Of a stretch of 64,000 nt of DNA, positions 52,536-64,000 are shown one piece after another; the stretch's first letter is position 1; each line of letters opens with the position of its first letter. The stretch is from Usitatibacter sp035624355. GTDB lineage: Bacteria > Pseudomonadota > Gammaproteobacteria > Burkholderiales > Usitatibacteraceae. Under the pieces are notes generated by a model, which ran no database searches, was not told where the DNA came from, and worked only from the letters and a program-made list of their open reading frames with translations. The stretch spans positions 1-64,000 of the forward strand of contig DASPRQ010000076.1 of the NCBI GenBank assembly GCA_035624355.1. Reading direction: 5' to 3'. The translations under genes were made by a program, and so were the position numbers.

Positions 52536-53467
52536 GCCTCGCCCCGGTCCGCGAAGCGCCCGTCCACGCAGCGCGCGCCGCGCCCGCGCCGCCCGGCGTG
52601 CCGGCCGAGAACCGCCAGGTCGCCGAACGCCTGCTCGAGGCCTCGCGCCTGCTCGCCGCGCAGGGCGCGAGCCCGTACCGGATCGGCGCGTACCGCAACG
52701 CCGCCGACGCCGTCGCCCGCCACCCGCGCGACGTGCGCGCGATCTTCGAGTCCGAGGGCGTGCGCGGCCTCGACGCGATTCCCCGCGTGGGGCTGGGGAT
52801 CGCCGGGGCGATCGCCGAGATGCTCGCGACCGGCCACTGGTCGCAGCTCGAGCGGCTGCGCGGCACGTCCGATCCCGAGAGGCTGCTGCAGTCGGTTCCG
52901 GGCCTGGGTCCCGCCTTCGCGCGCCGCATCCACGGCGAGCTGCACGTCGATTCGCTCGAGGGGCTCGAGGCGGCCGCGCACGATGGCCGCCTCGAGCGCC
53001 TGCCGGGCGTGGGCCCGCGCCGGGCCTCGGCATGGAGGGCCTCGCTCGGCGAGATGCTGCGCCGCGTGGGCCCGCACGCCCCGGCGGCCCGCGGCCTGCC
53101 GGCGGCCGAGCCCGCCGTGGAGCTCATCCTCGACGTGGACCGCGAATACCGGGAGAAGGCGGCCGCGGGAACGCTGCGCACGATCGCGCCCCGGCGCTTC
53201 AACCCCGACGGCGAGGCGTGGCTCCCGGTGCTGCACGCGCGGCGCGGGCCCTGGCATTTCACCGCCCTCTTCTCCAACACGGCGCTCGCCCACAGGCTGG
53301 GCCGCGTGCGCGACTGGGTGGTCGTCTACTTCTACGACGACGACGAGCACGAGCACCAGCGCACCGTGGTGACGGAGCCGCGCGGCGTCCTCGCCGGCCG
53401 GCGCGTCGTCCGCGGGCGCGAGGCCGAATGCCTCGACCACTACGAGACCCCAACGGCCCTTCCATGA
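52532..53467 (+). CDS. Helix-hairpin-helix protein related to the PolX N-terminus, without polymerase core
   Basis: 311 residues. Residues about 25-190 resemble the 8-kDa and HhH parts of family X polymerases (EASRLLAAQGASPYRIGAYRNAA, IPRVGLGIAGAIAEML, SVPGLGPAFARRIH, LPGVGPRRASAW), which bind DNA. No polymerase palm or PHP phosphatase motifs follow; instead the C-terminal 120 residues contain WLPVLHARRGPWHFTALFSNTALAHRLGRV, of unknown function. It may bind DNA or RNA ends. GTG start, coupled to the phosphoribosyltransferase by GTGA. Confidence 0.72.
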   Translation: MSLAPVREAPVHAARAAPAPPGVPAENRQVAERLLEASRLLAAQGASPYRIGAYRNAADAVARHPRDVRAIFESEGVRGLDAIPRVGLGIAGAIAEMLATGHWSQLERLRGTSDPERLLQSVPGLGPAFARRIHGELHVDSLEGLEAAAHDGRLERLPGVGPRRASAWRASLGEMLRRVGPHAPAARGLPAAEPAVELILDVDREYREKAAAGTLRTIAPRRFNPDGEAWLPVLHARRGPWHFTALFSNTALAHRLGRVRDWVVVYFYDDDEHEHQRTVVTEPRGVLAGRRVVRGREAECLDHYETPTALP

Positions 53468-53817
53468 AATCGACCCAGATCACGCTGCGCAACGTCCGCC
53501 GCTCCACTCCCCTGTCGGCGCGCATCCGCGAGCTCGCGGAGCGCCTCGAGGAAGCTCATCCCACGATCCAGGGCTGCCGCGTGCTCGCCGAGCAGCAGTT
53601 CACGGGCCCGAACCGGGCAGGGGCCTTCCGCGTGACCGTGCGCGTGCGCATGCCGGGCCGCGAGCTCGTCGCGGCACACGAGCACGCCGACGACGTGTTC
53701 GTCGCCGTGCGTTCGGCCTTCGCGGCCATGCGCCGCGAGCTGGAGGCGGGCGGCGGCGCATCGCCTTCCCAGACCCCGCAGCCCCAATCGGAACCCACCA
53801 CCGAGGTGCCATCATGA
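53464..53817 (+). CDS. Ribosome hibernation factor (HPF/RaiA family)
   Basis: 117 residues. MKSTQITLRNVRRSTPLSARIRELAERLEEAHP at the start, VTVRVRMPGRELVAAHEHADDVFVAVRSAFAAMRREL in the middle, match short HPF/YfiA-type proteins (two helices on a four-stranded sheet, given here by position 1-33 and 56-91). It would sit in the 30S A/P sites and silence ribosomes during energy shortage. The ATG overlaps the stop of the HhH gene. Confidence 0.85.
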   Translation: MKSTQITLRNVRRSTPLSARIRELAERLEEAHPTIQGCRVLAEQQFTGPNRAGAFRVTVRVRMPGRELVAAHEHADDVFVAVRSAFAAMRRELEAGGGASPSQTPQPQSEPTTEVPS

Positions 53818-54308
53818 AAACCGGACGCTCCGCTTTCCGCATGCTTCGCAGGGAACAGCTGATGGACGAGCTGCGGGAGGACAGCTACCGCGAGCCGGCC
53901 AAGATGCCCGAGCCGGCCCGCTGCCCGAAATGCGGCGCCACGTACCTCAAGGGCCGCTGGACCTGGGCCCAGGCGCCGGCCGACGCGTACCCCCACAAGT
54001 GCCCCGCCTGCCAGCGCATCGAGGACAAGTTCCCCGCGGGCTACGTGACGCTCAAGGGGCCGTTCCTCGCCGAGCACCGCGCGGAGGTCCTGAACCTCGT
54101 GAAGGCGCGCGAAGCGCGCGCGAAGGAGGAGCATCCCCTGCAGCGCATCGTCGCGGTCGAGGCGGTTTCCGAGGGCACGCTCGTCACCACTACCGACGCG
54201 CACCTCGCGCGCGGCATCGCCATGGCGGTGCACGAGGCCTTCAAGGGCACGCTCGACATCAAGTACAGCAAGAAGGAGAACCTCCTGCGCGCCACCTGGT
54301 CGCGCTAG
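53814..54308 (+). CDS. BCAM0308-family zinc-ribbon protein
   Basis: 164 residues. A C4 zinc ribbon (Cys37, Cys40, Cys63, Cys66; CPKC and CPAC) is followed by a domain with YVTLKGPFLAEHRAEVLNLV and SEGTLVTTTDAHLARGIAMAVHEAFKGTLDIKYSKKE (about 76-160). The family is named for a gene of the low-oxygen-activated locus of Burkholderia cenocepacia. The ribbon resembles that of the ribosome-export factor NMD3, so ribosome or RNA binding is possible. It overlaps the HPF gene (ATGA), which supports a ribosome-related role. Confidence 0.85.
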   Translation: MKTGRSAFRMLRREQLMDELREDSYREPAKMPEPARCPKCGATYLKGRWTWAQAPADAYPHKCPACQRIEDKFPAGYVTLKGPFLAEHRAEVLNLVKAREARAKEEHPLQRIVAVEAVSEGTLVTTTDAHLARGIAMAVHEAFKGTLDIKYSKKENLLRATWSR

Positions 54309-54354
54309 GAGAGGTCCTGCGCGGCCCGGCGCCCGGCTCGGCCCCGGCGCGGGG

Positions 54355-56034
54355 CTACGAGCGGCGCGAGCGACGCACCGACAGCAGGAGCCAGACGCTG
54401 TTCGCGAAGGCGATGAGCACGCCCACCGCGCCCAGCGCCCACGCCGCGAACGACTCGCGGGGGTCGGATGCGGCCATCAGGATCGAGGAGCCGACGATGA
54501 GCGCCGCGGTGACGAGGCCGATGGTGAGGCGGTTCACGCTGCGCTCGAGGTGGCGGCTGAAGTCGTCCACCTCCCGCATCTCGAGCCGGATCGCCACGCC
54601 CTCGTCGGTGAAGCGGCGCGCGATGGCCTCCACCATCCGCGGCATCGCACGCAGCGCCCGGCCTGCCTCGCGGGTCGCGCCCGTGAGGCGCTCGGCCACC
54701 TGGCGCGGCGCCCAGCGCTCGAGGAGCAGCCGCTGCACGTAGGGCGTCACGTGCTCGATCAGGCGGAAGTGGGGCACGAGGCGCGTGCCCAGGCCCTCGA
54801 GCGTGATGAGCGCCTTGAAGAGCAGCGCCAGGTCCGCGGGCAGCACGAGCTGCTGCTCGCGCATGATCCCGGCGATCTCGCCGAGCAGCGTGCCGAGGCG
54901 GATCTCGCGCAGCGCCGCGTGCTCGTAGAGGTGCAGCAGGCGCCCCAGGTCGTCGGCGAAGCGCTCCGAGGAGACGCGGTTGCCGTCGGCCCACGCGACC
55001 AGCACGTCGCGCATGGCGAGCGGATCGCGCTCGGCGAGCGCCGCGAGGAGGTCCACCAGCTCGTCGCGCCGCTTGACCGACAGCCACCCCACCATGCCGA
55101 AGTCGATCATCGCCACGCGGTCGCCGGCGAGGAAGAAGACGTTCCCGGGATGGGGATCGGCGTGGAAGAAGCCGTCGACGAGCACCATCTTGAGCACCGC
55201 GTCCGCGCCGCGCGAGGCGAGCACCGCCCGGTCGAGCGAGGCGCGCTCGATGCCCCCCATGTCGGTCCCGGGCACGCCGTCGATCCAGTCCATCACGAGG
55301 AGCGACGAGCGCGTGTAGCCCGTGCGCACGCGCGGGATCACGATGCCCGGGTCGTCGGCGAAGCTCTCGGCGAAGCGCTCCTGGGCCCGCGCCTCGGCGC
55401 CGAAGTCGACCTCGCGCGCGAGCGACTTGCGCAGCTGCCGCACCACTTCCACCGGCTGGTAGCGGCGCGCCTCGGGCTGCTGCTCCTCCCACCACGCCGC
55501 GAGCGTCTCGAGCAGGAGCACGTCCGCCTCGATGGACGCCTCCACGCCGGGGCGGCGGATCTTCACGGCAAGCGCGGCGCCGTCGGCGAGGGTGGCGCGG
55601 TGCACCTGGGCGATCGACCCCGAGGCCGCGGGCGTCGTCTCGAACGTGGCGAAGGCCTGCGCGAGCGGCTTGCCGAGGTCGGCGGCGAGCTGCGCCTCGA
55701 GCTCGGCGAAGGCGACCGGCGTCGCGTGGTCGTGCAGGCGGTCGAGGCTCGCGATCCATTCCGGCCCGAGCAGGTCGACCCGCGAGGCGAGCACCTGGCC
55801 CAGCTTCACGAAGGCCGGGCCCAGGGCCTCGAGGGCGAGACGCAGGCGCTCGGGCAGCGGCAGCGCCATCATCCCGGCGTCCGCGCGCCACCCGAGGAGC
55901 CCGCCCGCCTCGTCCATCGCCCGATGCAGGCCCACGGAATGCACGAGGTCCTGCAGCCCGTGCCTCACGAGCGTCCGCGTGATCTCCACCAGGCGCGGCA
56001 GCGCCCTCAGCCGCTCGAGGGAGGCGAGCAGCAC
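54355..56034 (-). CDS. ABC1/UbiB-family atypical kinase with two C-terminal membrane helices
   Basis: 559 residues. The KxGQ motif appears as FVKLGQVLASRVDLLG (about 98-113), with the ATP-lysine in LAVKIRRPGV, the catalytic region HADPHPGNVFFL and the metal motif IDFGMVG. Two hydrophobic helices at the C-terminus anchor it in the membrane. UbiB supports ubiquinone synthesis. The GTG start abuts the groEL stop (TAG-GTG). This is likely a second copy, used under low oxygen for quinone or lipid handling. Confidence 0.9.
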   Translation of the reverse strand: MLLASLERLRALPRLVEITRTLVRHGLQDLVHSVGLHRAMDEAGGLLGWRADAGMMALPLPERLRLALEALGPAFVKLGQVLASRVDLLGPEWIASLDRLHDHATPVAFAELEAQLAADLGKPLAQAFATFETTPAASGSIAQVHRATLADGAALAVKIRRPGVEASIEADVLLLETLAAWWEEQQPEARRYQPVEVVRQLRKSLAREVDFGAEARAQERFAESFADDPGIVIPRVRTGYTRSSLLVMDWIDGVPGTDMGGIERASLDRAVLASRGADAVLKMVLVDGFFHADPHPGNVFFLAGDRVAMIDFGMVGWLSVKRRDELVDLLAALAERDPLAMRDVLVAWADGNRVSSERFADDLGRLLHLYEHAALREIRLGTLLGEIAGIMREQQLVLPADLALLFKALITLEGLGTRLVPHFRLIEHVTPYVQRLLLERWAPRQVAERLTGATREAGRALRAMPRMVEAIARRFTDEGVAIRLEMREVDDFSRHLERSVNRLTIGLVTAALIVGSSILMAASDPRESFAAWALGAVGVLIAFANSVWLLLSVRRSRRS

Positions 56035-57651
<1,617 letters not shown>

Positions 57652-57709
57652 GGCCGGCCTCGCCGGGGAACGGTACGCATCCAGTCTAGGCCCGGGCGCA
57701 GTCCTTCCC

Positions 57710-57723
57710 TTGACGGGGCGCAA
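57710..57723. promoter_or_regulatory. Weak FNR-like box upstream of groEL
   Basis: TTGACGGGGCGCAA: left half good, right half one mismatch (GCAA rather than TCAA). Centre 65.5 bp from the groEL ATG. Position is plausible, sequence is weak. Confidence 0.3.
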
Positions 57724-57761
57724 GGCCGCCCCCCCGCGGGGAAGGGACGGGAGGGGCCAGG

Positions 57762-60962
<3,201 letters not shown>

Positions 60963-60972
60963 GGGCGCGGTT

Positions 60973-62028
60973 TCAGGATCCCGTGGCCATGCCGGCGGCG
61001 ACCGGGTCGAGCGCCACGCGCTCGCCGGCCTTCAGACCCGCGAGCACCTCGACGCCGCGCTCGTCGGCGACCGTGCCGAGGCGCACCTGGCGCAGCTGCG
61101 GGGCGCCGTCCTCCCCGAGGACGTACACAGCGGTGAGCTCGCTGCGGCGCAGGACCGCGCCGCGCGGCACCATGAGGCGCGCGGCCTTCCCGACCACGAA
61201 GTGCGCGCGCGCGAAGATGCCGGGATAGACGCCGCTCACGTCCTCGGGAAGCTCGATGCGGATCTCGGTCGAATGGGTGCGCGGGTCGGCCGAGGGCACC
61301 ACGGTGATCGACCGCGCGTCGATCCACCGTCCCGCAGCGGGGATCTCCACGCGCGCGCGCCCCCCGGCCTGGATCGCCGGGACCTCCGAGGAGGCGACGA
61401 CGGCGCTCACCCGCAGGCTCGAGGGGTCGAACCCGGTCATGATGGGCTTGCCGGGTGTCGCCATCTCGCCCAGCTGCACGTGGCGCGCCGAGACGACCCC
61501 GCTGTAGGGCGCGACGATGGTGGCGAAGCTGCGCTCGGTCGCGGCCTGCCCCGCCCCCGCGAGCATCGCCCGCACCTGCGACTCCGCCGTCTTGAAGTCG
61601 GACTCCGCCTTGTCGAGCGCCGCCTGGCTGATGAACTTCTGCGCGAAGAGCTGCTTCGAGCGCTCGTACTGGGCGCGCGCGTTGGCGAGGCTCGCCTCGG
61701 CGGCGCGCAGCTGCGCCTCGCTCGCCGCGAGCGCCTGGGTGGCCGCGCGCTCGTCGATGCGCGCGAGGACGTCGCCCTTCTTCACCCGGTCGCCCACGTC
61801 GAAACGCAGGTCCACGATCCGCCCCGCGATCTGCGAGGACACGGTCGACTGGCGCACCGCCTCCACGACCGCCTCGGCCGATTCGGTGAGCTCCACCTCG
61901 CGCAGCTCCACGGGCGCGGAAGCGAGCGCCGGCGCGGCGCGCCCCGCGGGCGCGGGCCCGTGCGCGCCGCAGGCGGCGAGGAGCACGGCGAGCGCCGCGG
62001 CGGCGGAAATGGCGAGGGGGCGGACCAC
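60973..62028 (-). CDS. RND periplasmic adaptor (HlyD/membrane-fusion family)
   Basis: 351 residues. The GTG at 62028 begins a signal peptide ending LLAACGAH, a lipobox, so it is likely a lipoprotein of the inner membrane. The lipoyl/barrel and helical-hairpin regions (about 45-180, VGDRVKKGDVLARIDERAA; ARAQYERSKQLFAQKF) and a C-terminal beta-domain follow the MFP pattern. It links the permease to an outer-membrane channel. It lies ten bases before the permease gene. Confidence 0.9.
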   Translation of the reverse strand: MVRPLAISAAAALAVLLAACGAHGPAPAGRAAPALASAPVELREVELTESAEAVVEAVRQSTVSSQIAGRIVDLRFDVGDRVKKGDVLARIDERAATQALAASEAQLRAAEASLANARAQYERSKQLFAQKFISQAALDKAESDFKTAESQVRAMLAGAGQAATERSFATIVAPYSGVVSARHVQLGEMATPGKPIMTGFDPSSLRVSAVVASSEVPAIQAGGRARVEIPAAGRWIDARSITVVPSADPRTHSTEIRIELPEDVSGVYPGIFARAHFVVGKAARLMVPRGAVLRRSELTAVYVLGEDGAPQLRQVRLGTVADERGVEVLAGLKAGERVALDPVAAGMATGS

Positions 62029-62036
62029 GGCCGGCC

Positions 62037-62132
62037 TCAGGCCGCGCCCGGGCGCACGCCCGCGCGGCGCAGGATCGATTCCAGCGGGCAGAAGCCGCCT
62101 GCGAAGATGCGGATCAGTCGTTCGGTGGTCAT
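62037..62132 (-). pseudogene. Internally deleted DUF2892 protein, 31 aa
   Basis: Reads MTTERLIRIFAG then GFCPLESILRRAGVRPGAA. Intact DUF2892 proteins, as I know them, start with a similar ERxxRIxAG, cross the membrane twice, and end with a TGFCPLExxLrxxGv segment. Here the start and the end are joined in frame and the whole membrane region is missing. It keeps its ATG and stop and sits just upstream of the RND adaptor gene. It may be an expressed short peptide or a decayed gene. Confidence 0.55.
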
Positions 62133-62167
62133 CGGGGTCTCCGGGGCGCCCGGCGGGCGGACGTCGC

Positions 62168-62188
62168 ATACTATGGGGAGTATAGTAT
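62168..62188. promoter_or_regulatory. CsoR/RcnR-type operator, ATACTAT-N7-ATAGTAT
   Basis: Perfect seven-base arms around GGGGAGT. A central G-tract in an inverted repeat is the known operator form of the CsoR/RcnR/FrmR family. It lies between the divergent efflux operon (36 bp from the DUF2892 relic start) and the CsoR-like gene (74 bp from its ATG), and AT-rich halves suggest it overlaps promoter elements of both. Confidence 0.78.
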
Positions 62189-62261
62189 GATTGTCAAGTT
62201 CCTGCTACCATGCACGCGTCCGGCCGCTTCGGCCGGGACGACTTTCGGGAGGAGACGGACG

Positions 62262-62537
62262 ATGACGGCGATCCGCGACGAGCGGCACAAGAAGGAGCTG
62301 ATCCTGAGGCTCAAGCGCGTGGAGGGGCAGCTGCGCGGCATCCAGGGGATGATCGAGGCGGGCGACGACTGCGAGCGCCTCGCCCAGCAGATCTCGGCGA
62401 GCCGCCGCGCGCTCGACAAGGCCTTCTTCAACGTGCTCGCCTGCGCGATCCAGGAGGAGGCGCCCGGCGCGGCGGCCAAGCCCGTGATCGACAAGCGCCT
62501 CAAGAACGCCGCCGACCTCCTGGCGCGCTTCGGGTAG
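62262..62537 (+). CDS. CsoR/FrmR-family (DUF156) transcriptional repressor
   Basis: 91 residues, all helical. LKRVEGQLRGIQGMIEAGDDCERLAQQISASRRAL (residues 17-51, with conserved Arg and Cys37) is the family core. The second ligand position is unusual: Cys61 lies 24 residues after Cys37, where CsoR proteins have His61 and Cys65 at 25 and 29. So it is neither a canonical Cu+ CsoR nor a CstR persulfide sensor. It probably represses itself and the RND operon through the shared operator. The ATG at 62262 follows GGGAGGAG. Confidence 0.88.
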   Translation: MTAIRDERHKKELILRLKRVEGQLRGIQGMIEAGDDCERLAQQISASRRALDKAFFNVLACAIQEEAPGAAAKPVIDKRLKNAADLLARFG

Positions 62538-62546
62538 GGGCTCGCC

Positions 62547-63014
62547 ATGAGGATCGCGCCCTGGGCGGCCGCCCTCCTCGTCGCCGCTTGCGCGGCCGAC
62601 GGACGGCACGCGCACCACGCCGCGGCGGCCGCGGCGCACGGCCCCGACACGCGCGTGGCGGTGCGCTTTCCCGAGCGGCTGCGCAGCCACACGCTCGCCG
62701 AGATGCGCGACCACCTCGCCACGCTGCAGCGCATCGAGGAAGCGCTGGGGCGCGCCGAGTACGACGCCGCCGCGCGGCTCGCCGAGGAGCGGCTGGGACT
62801 GTCCTCGCTCGAGGCGCACGGCGCCCACGAGGTGGCGCCCTACATGCCGCCGGGCATGCAGGAAGCCGGAATGGCGATGCACCGGGCCGCGAGCCGCTTC
62901 GCGATCGAGGCGACCAACGCGGGCGTCACGGGCGACGCGAGGCCCGCGATGGGCGCGCTCGCGGAGGTCACCGCGCGGTGCGTGGCCTGCCACGCCGCCT
63001 ACCGTCTCGAATGA
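62547..63014 (+). CDS. Cytochrome c'-like lipoprotein
   Basis: 155 residues. The signal ends LLVAACAA, a lipobox. The mature part is predicted as a four-helix bundle with a single C-terminal CVACH motif at 145-149 (TARCVACHAAYRLE), as in cytochrome c' and c556. Such proteins bind NO or transfer electrons. It starts nine bases after the repressor gene. The 3' end overlaps the convergent amidotransferase gene by 16 bases. Confidence 0.75.
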   Translation: MRIAPWAAALLVAACAADGRHAHHAAAAAAHGPDTRVAVRFPERLRSHTLAEMRDHLATLQRIEEALGRAEYDAAARLAEERLGLSSLEAHGAHEVAPYMPPGMQEAGMAMHRAASRFAIEATNAGVTGDARPAMGALAEVTARCVACHAAYRLE

Positions 63015-63868
63015 GGCCGCGCGTGAACCGCCCCGGCCGCACGCACCGGAAGGCTCGCGCGCGGGGCCACGATCTCCCCGTCCCGGGCGGCAACGATCTC
63101 GCCGGGGGCGAGGGCCCGCCAGCCGGGCTCGGCCGTGAGCGGCACGCTCGCGAAGAGCACGACGCGCTGCTCGGCGGCTTCCGGCCCGATGGAAAGCCCG
63201 GCCGTGTCGAACGTGGCGCCCGCCCGGTCGCAGCGGCGGGCGAGCACGTGCAGGCCCGGGGGCGCGATGCGAGCGTCGGCCTGGGTGCGCTCGTGGCCGT
63301 GGGCGAAGAGCGCGTCGCCGTCGGAATAGAGGAAATTGGCCGGCCCGAGCGTGCGCAGCTCCGCGGCGAACTCGGCGACCCGCGCGAGGCGCTCCTCGAA
63401 AGGGGGCGCTCCGCCGCGACGCGTCCAGTCGGCGCGAAGGCGCGCGAGCAGCGCGCAGAACGCGTGCTCCGAATCGCTCTCGCCCACGGGACGCTCGCTT
63501 CCGAGCGGAAGGCGCCGGCGCAAGCGCTCCCGGTCGAGGTCCCCGTTGTGGGCGAAGACGTGCATCGTCCCGCCGAGCTCGCGCGCGAAGGGCTGGCAGT
63601 TGCGCACCGCGGTCGCCCCCTGGGTCGCCCTGCGGATGTGGCTCACCGCGCAGCGCGTGGAGAACGGATGCTCGGCGAGGAAGCGGATGCAGGCGCTCGC
63701 GTGGGCGGCGCCCGCCTCCTTCACGAGGCGCACGTCTCCTTCCTCGTACCACGCGATGCCCCATCCGTCCTTGTGGGGTCCGGCGAGCCCCCCGTGCCGC
63801 GAGAATTCCTCGAGGGAATAGCGCAGGGTCGCGGGATGGCGCGCCGACATGCCGAGAAGCTCGCACAT
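62999..63868 (-). CDS. Class II glutamine amidotransferase (YafJ-like)
   Basis: 289 residues. The N-terminus MCELLGMSAR exposes the nucleophilic Cys2, as required for Ntn-type amidotransferases, and HIRRATQG, QPFARELGGTMHVFAHNGDL and ESDSEHAFCALL agree with the GATase_4/YafJ family. It hydrolyses glutamine or transfers ammonia; the partner is unknown. The frame is open upstream, but the catalytic Cys fixes the ATG at 63868. A weak FNR-like box is centred 41.5 bp upstream, the leaderless spacing. Confidence 0.85.
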   Translation of the reverse strand: MCELLGMSARHPATLRYSLEEFSRHGGLAGPHKDGWGIAWYEEGDVRLVKEAGAAHASACIRFLAEHPFSTRCAVSHIRRATQGATAVRNCQPFARELGGTMHVFAHNGDLDRERLRRRLPLGSERPVGESDSEHAFCALLARLRADWTRRGGAPPFEERLARVAEFAAELRTLGPANFLYSDGDALFAHGHERTQADARIAPPGLHVLARRCDRAGATFDTAGLSIGPEAAEQRVVLFASVPLTAEPGWRALAPGEIVAARDGEIVAPRASLPVRAAGAVHARPHSRR

Positions 63869-63902
63869 GCCCGGGATGATCGCGCGCGGCCCCGGGGGCC
63901 GC

Positions 63903-63916
63903 TTGACTTCCGGCAA
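63903..63916. promoter_or_regulatory. Weak FNR-like box upstream of the amidotransferase
   Basis: TTGACTTCCGGCAA: left half good, right half GCAA with a mismatch. Centred 41.5 bp from the amidotransferase ATG and 65.5 bp from a possible plus-strand start at 63975. Its spacing agrees with the stronger boxes. Confidence 0.4.
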
Positions 63917-63974
63917 GCGGCCCGCAAATCCCTTCCATGAGAAACTTGCAGCGGCGCGTGCCGCCCGATCGCCC

Positions 63975-64000
63975 ATGAGCCACCTTCCCCTCAACTATCT
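63975..64000 (+). CDS. Possible gene start at the window edge
   Basis: ATG at 63975 reads MSHLPLNY before the window ends. Only eight codons are visible, with no Shine-Dalgarno sequence. It is offered because it lies 65.5 bp from the FNR-like box, a spacing also seen at groEL (65.5) and, within a base or two, at the phosphoribosyltransferase (64.5) and CBS (63.5) genes. Confidence 0.25.

Overview
The window is uniformly very GC-rich and gene-dense. Its genes (E. coli-type long-Q-loop cytochrome bd with CydP and CydX, a cbb3 oxidase operon, FNR-type regulators, BCAM0308-family and PaaK-like proteins) suggest a betaproteobacterium. No rRNA or tRNA is present to place it more precisely. I see no phage, insertion sequence or CRISPR array, and no gene-free stretch longer than 300 bases.

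The theme is life at low oxygen. (1) 1-8.5 kb: metal and copper handling (a CDF exporter cut by the window edge, a His-tailed EamA transporter, CopZ and a CopA-type ATPase) plus a small Met-rich cytochrome c, a DUF302 protein, a GMC oxidoreductase and two secreted proteins. (2) 8.5-15.6 kb: a TauE/SafE-like protein, hemN, a PAS-PAS histidine kinase with a NarL-type regulator, and feoABC. (3) 15.7-20.1 kb: a dihaem peroxidase and the bd oxidase genes cydP-cydA-cydB-cydX. (4) 20.1-26.4 kb: a radical SAM protein, a nitronate monooxygenase-like protein, two [4Fe-4S] FNR paralogues around a one-domain response regulator, then UspA, a DksA-like protein and a patatin. (5) 26.4-34.7 kb: an acyl-CoA synthetase/GNAT fusion and ccoNOQP-ccoG-fixH. 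(6) 34.7-57.7 kb: a stress and persistence island with alcohol dehydrogenase, a GGDEF protein, an MBL/beta-CASP protein, PHA synthase, a PaaK-like ligase, a Mg2+-type ATPase, Hsp20, nitroreductase, UspA, a CBS protein, two APH-like kinases, PRPP synthetase, DHH phosphoesterase, phosphoribosyltransferase, an HhH protein, HPF, a BCAM0308 protein, an ABC1/UbiB kinase and GroEL. This content resembles the low-oxygen-activated (lxa) locus of Burkholderia cenocepacia. (7) 57.7-64 kb: a CsoR-like repressor diverging from an RND efflux operon, a cytochrome c'-like lipoprotein and a glutamine amidotransferase.

Nine good FNR boxes (TTGAY-N4-RTCAA) and a few weaker ones lie in intergenic regions and tie the blocks into one probable FNR regulon. 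Several sit in divergent promoters. At six boxes (five good, one weak) the centre lies 39.5-42.5 bp from a start codon, which puts the expected class II transcription start on or beside the initiation codon. Seven start codons fit this, and most lack a Shine-Dalgarno sequence. This predicts a leaderless FNR regulon and is the most unusual signal here.
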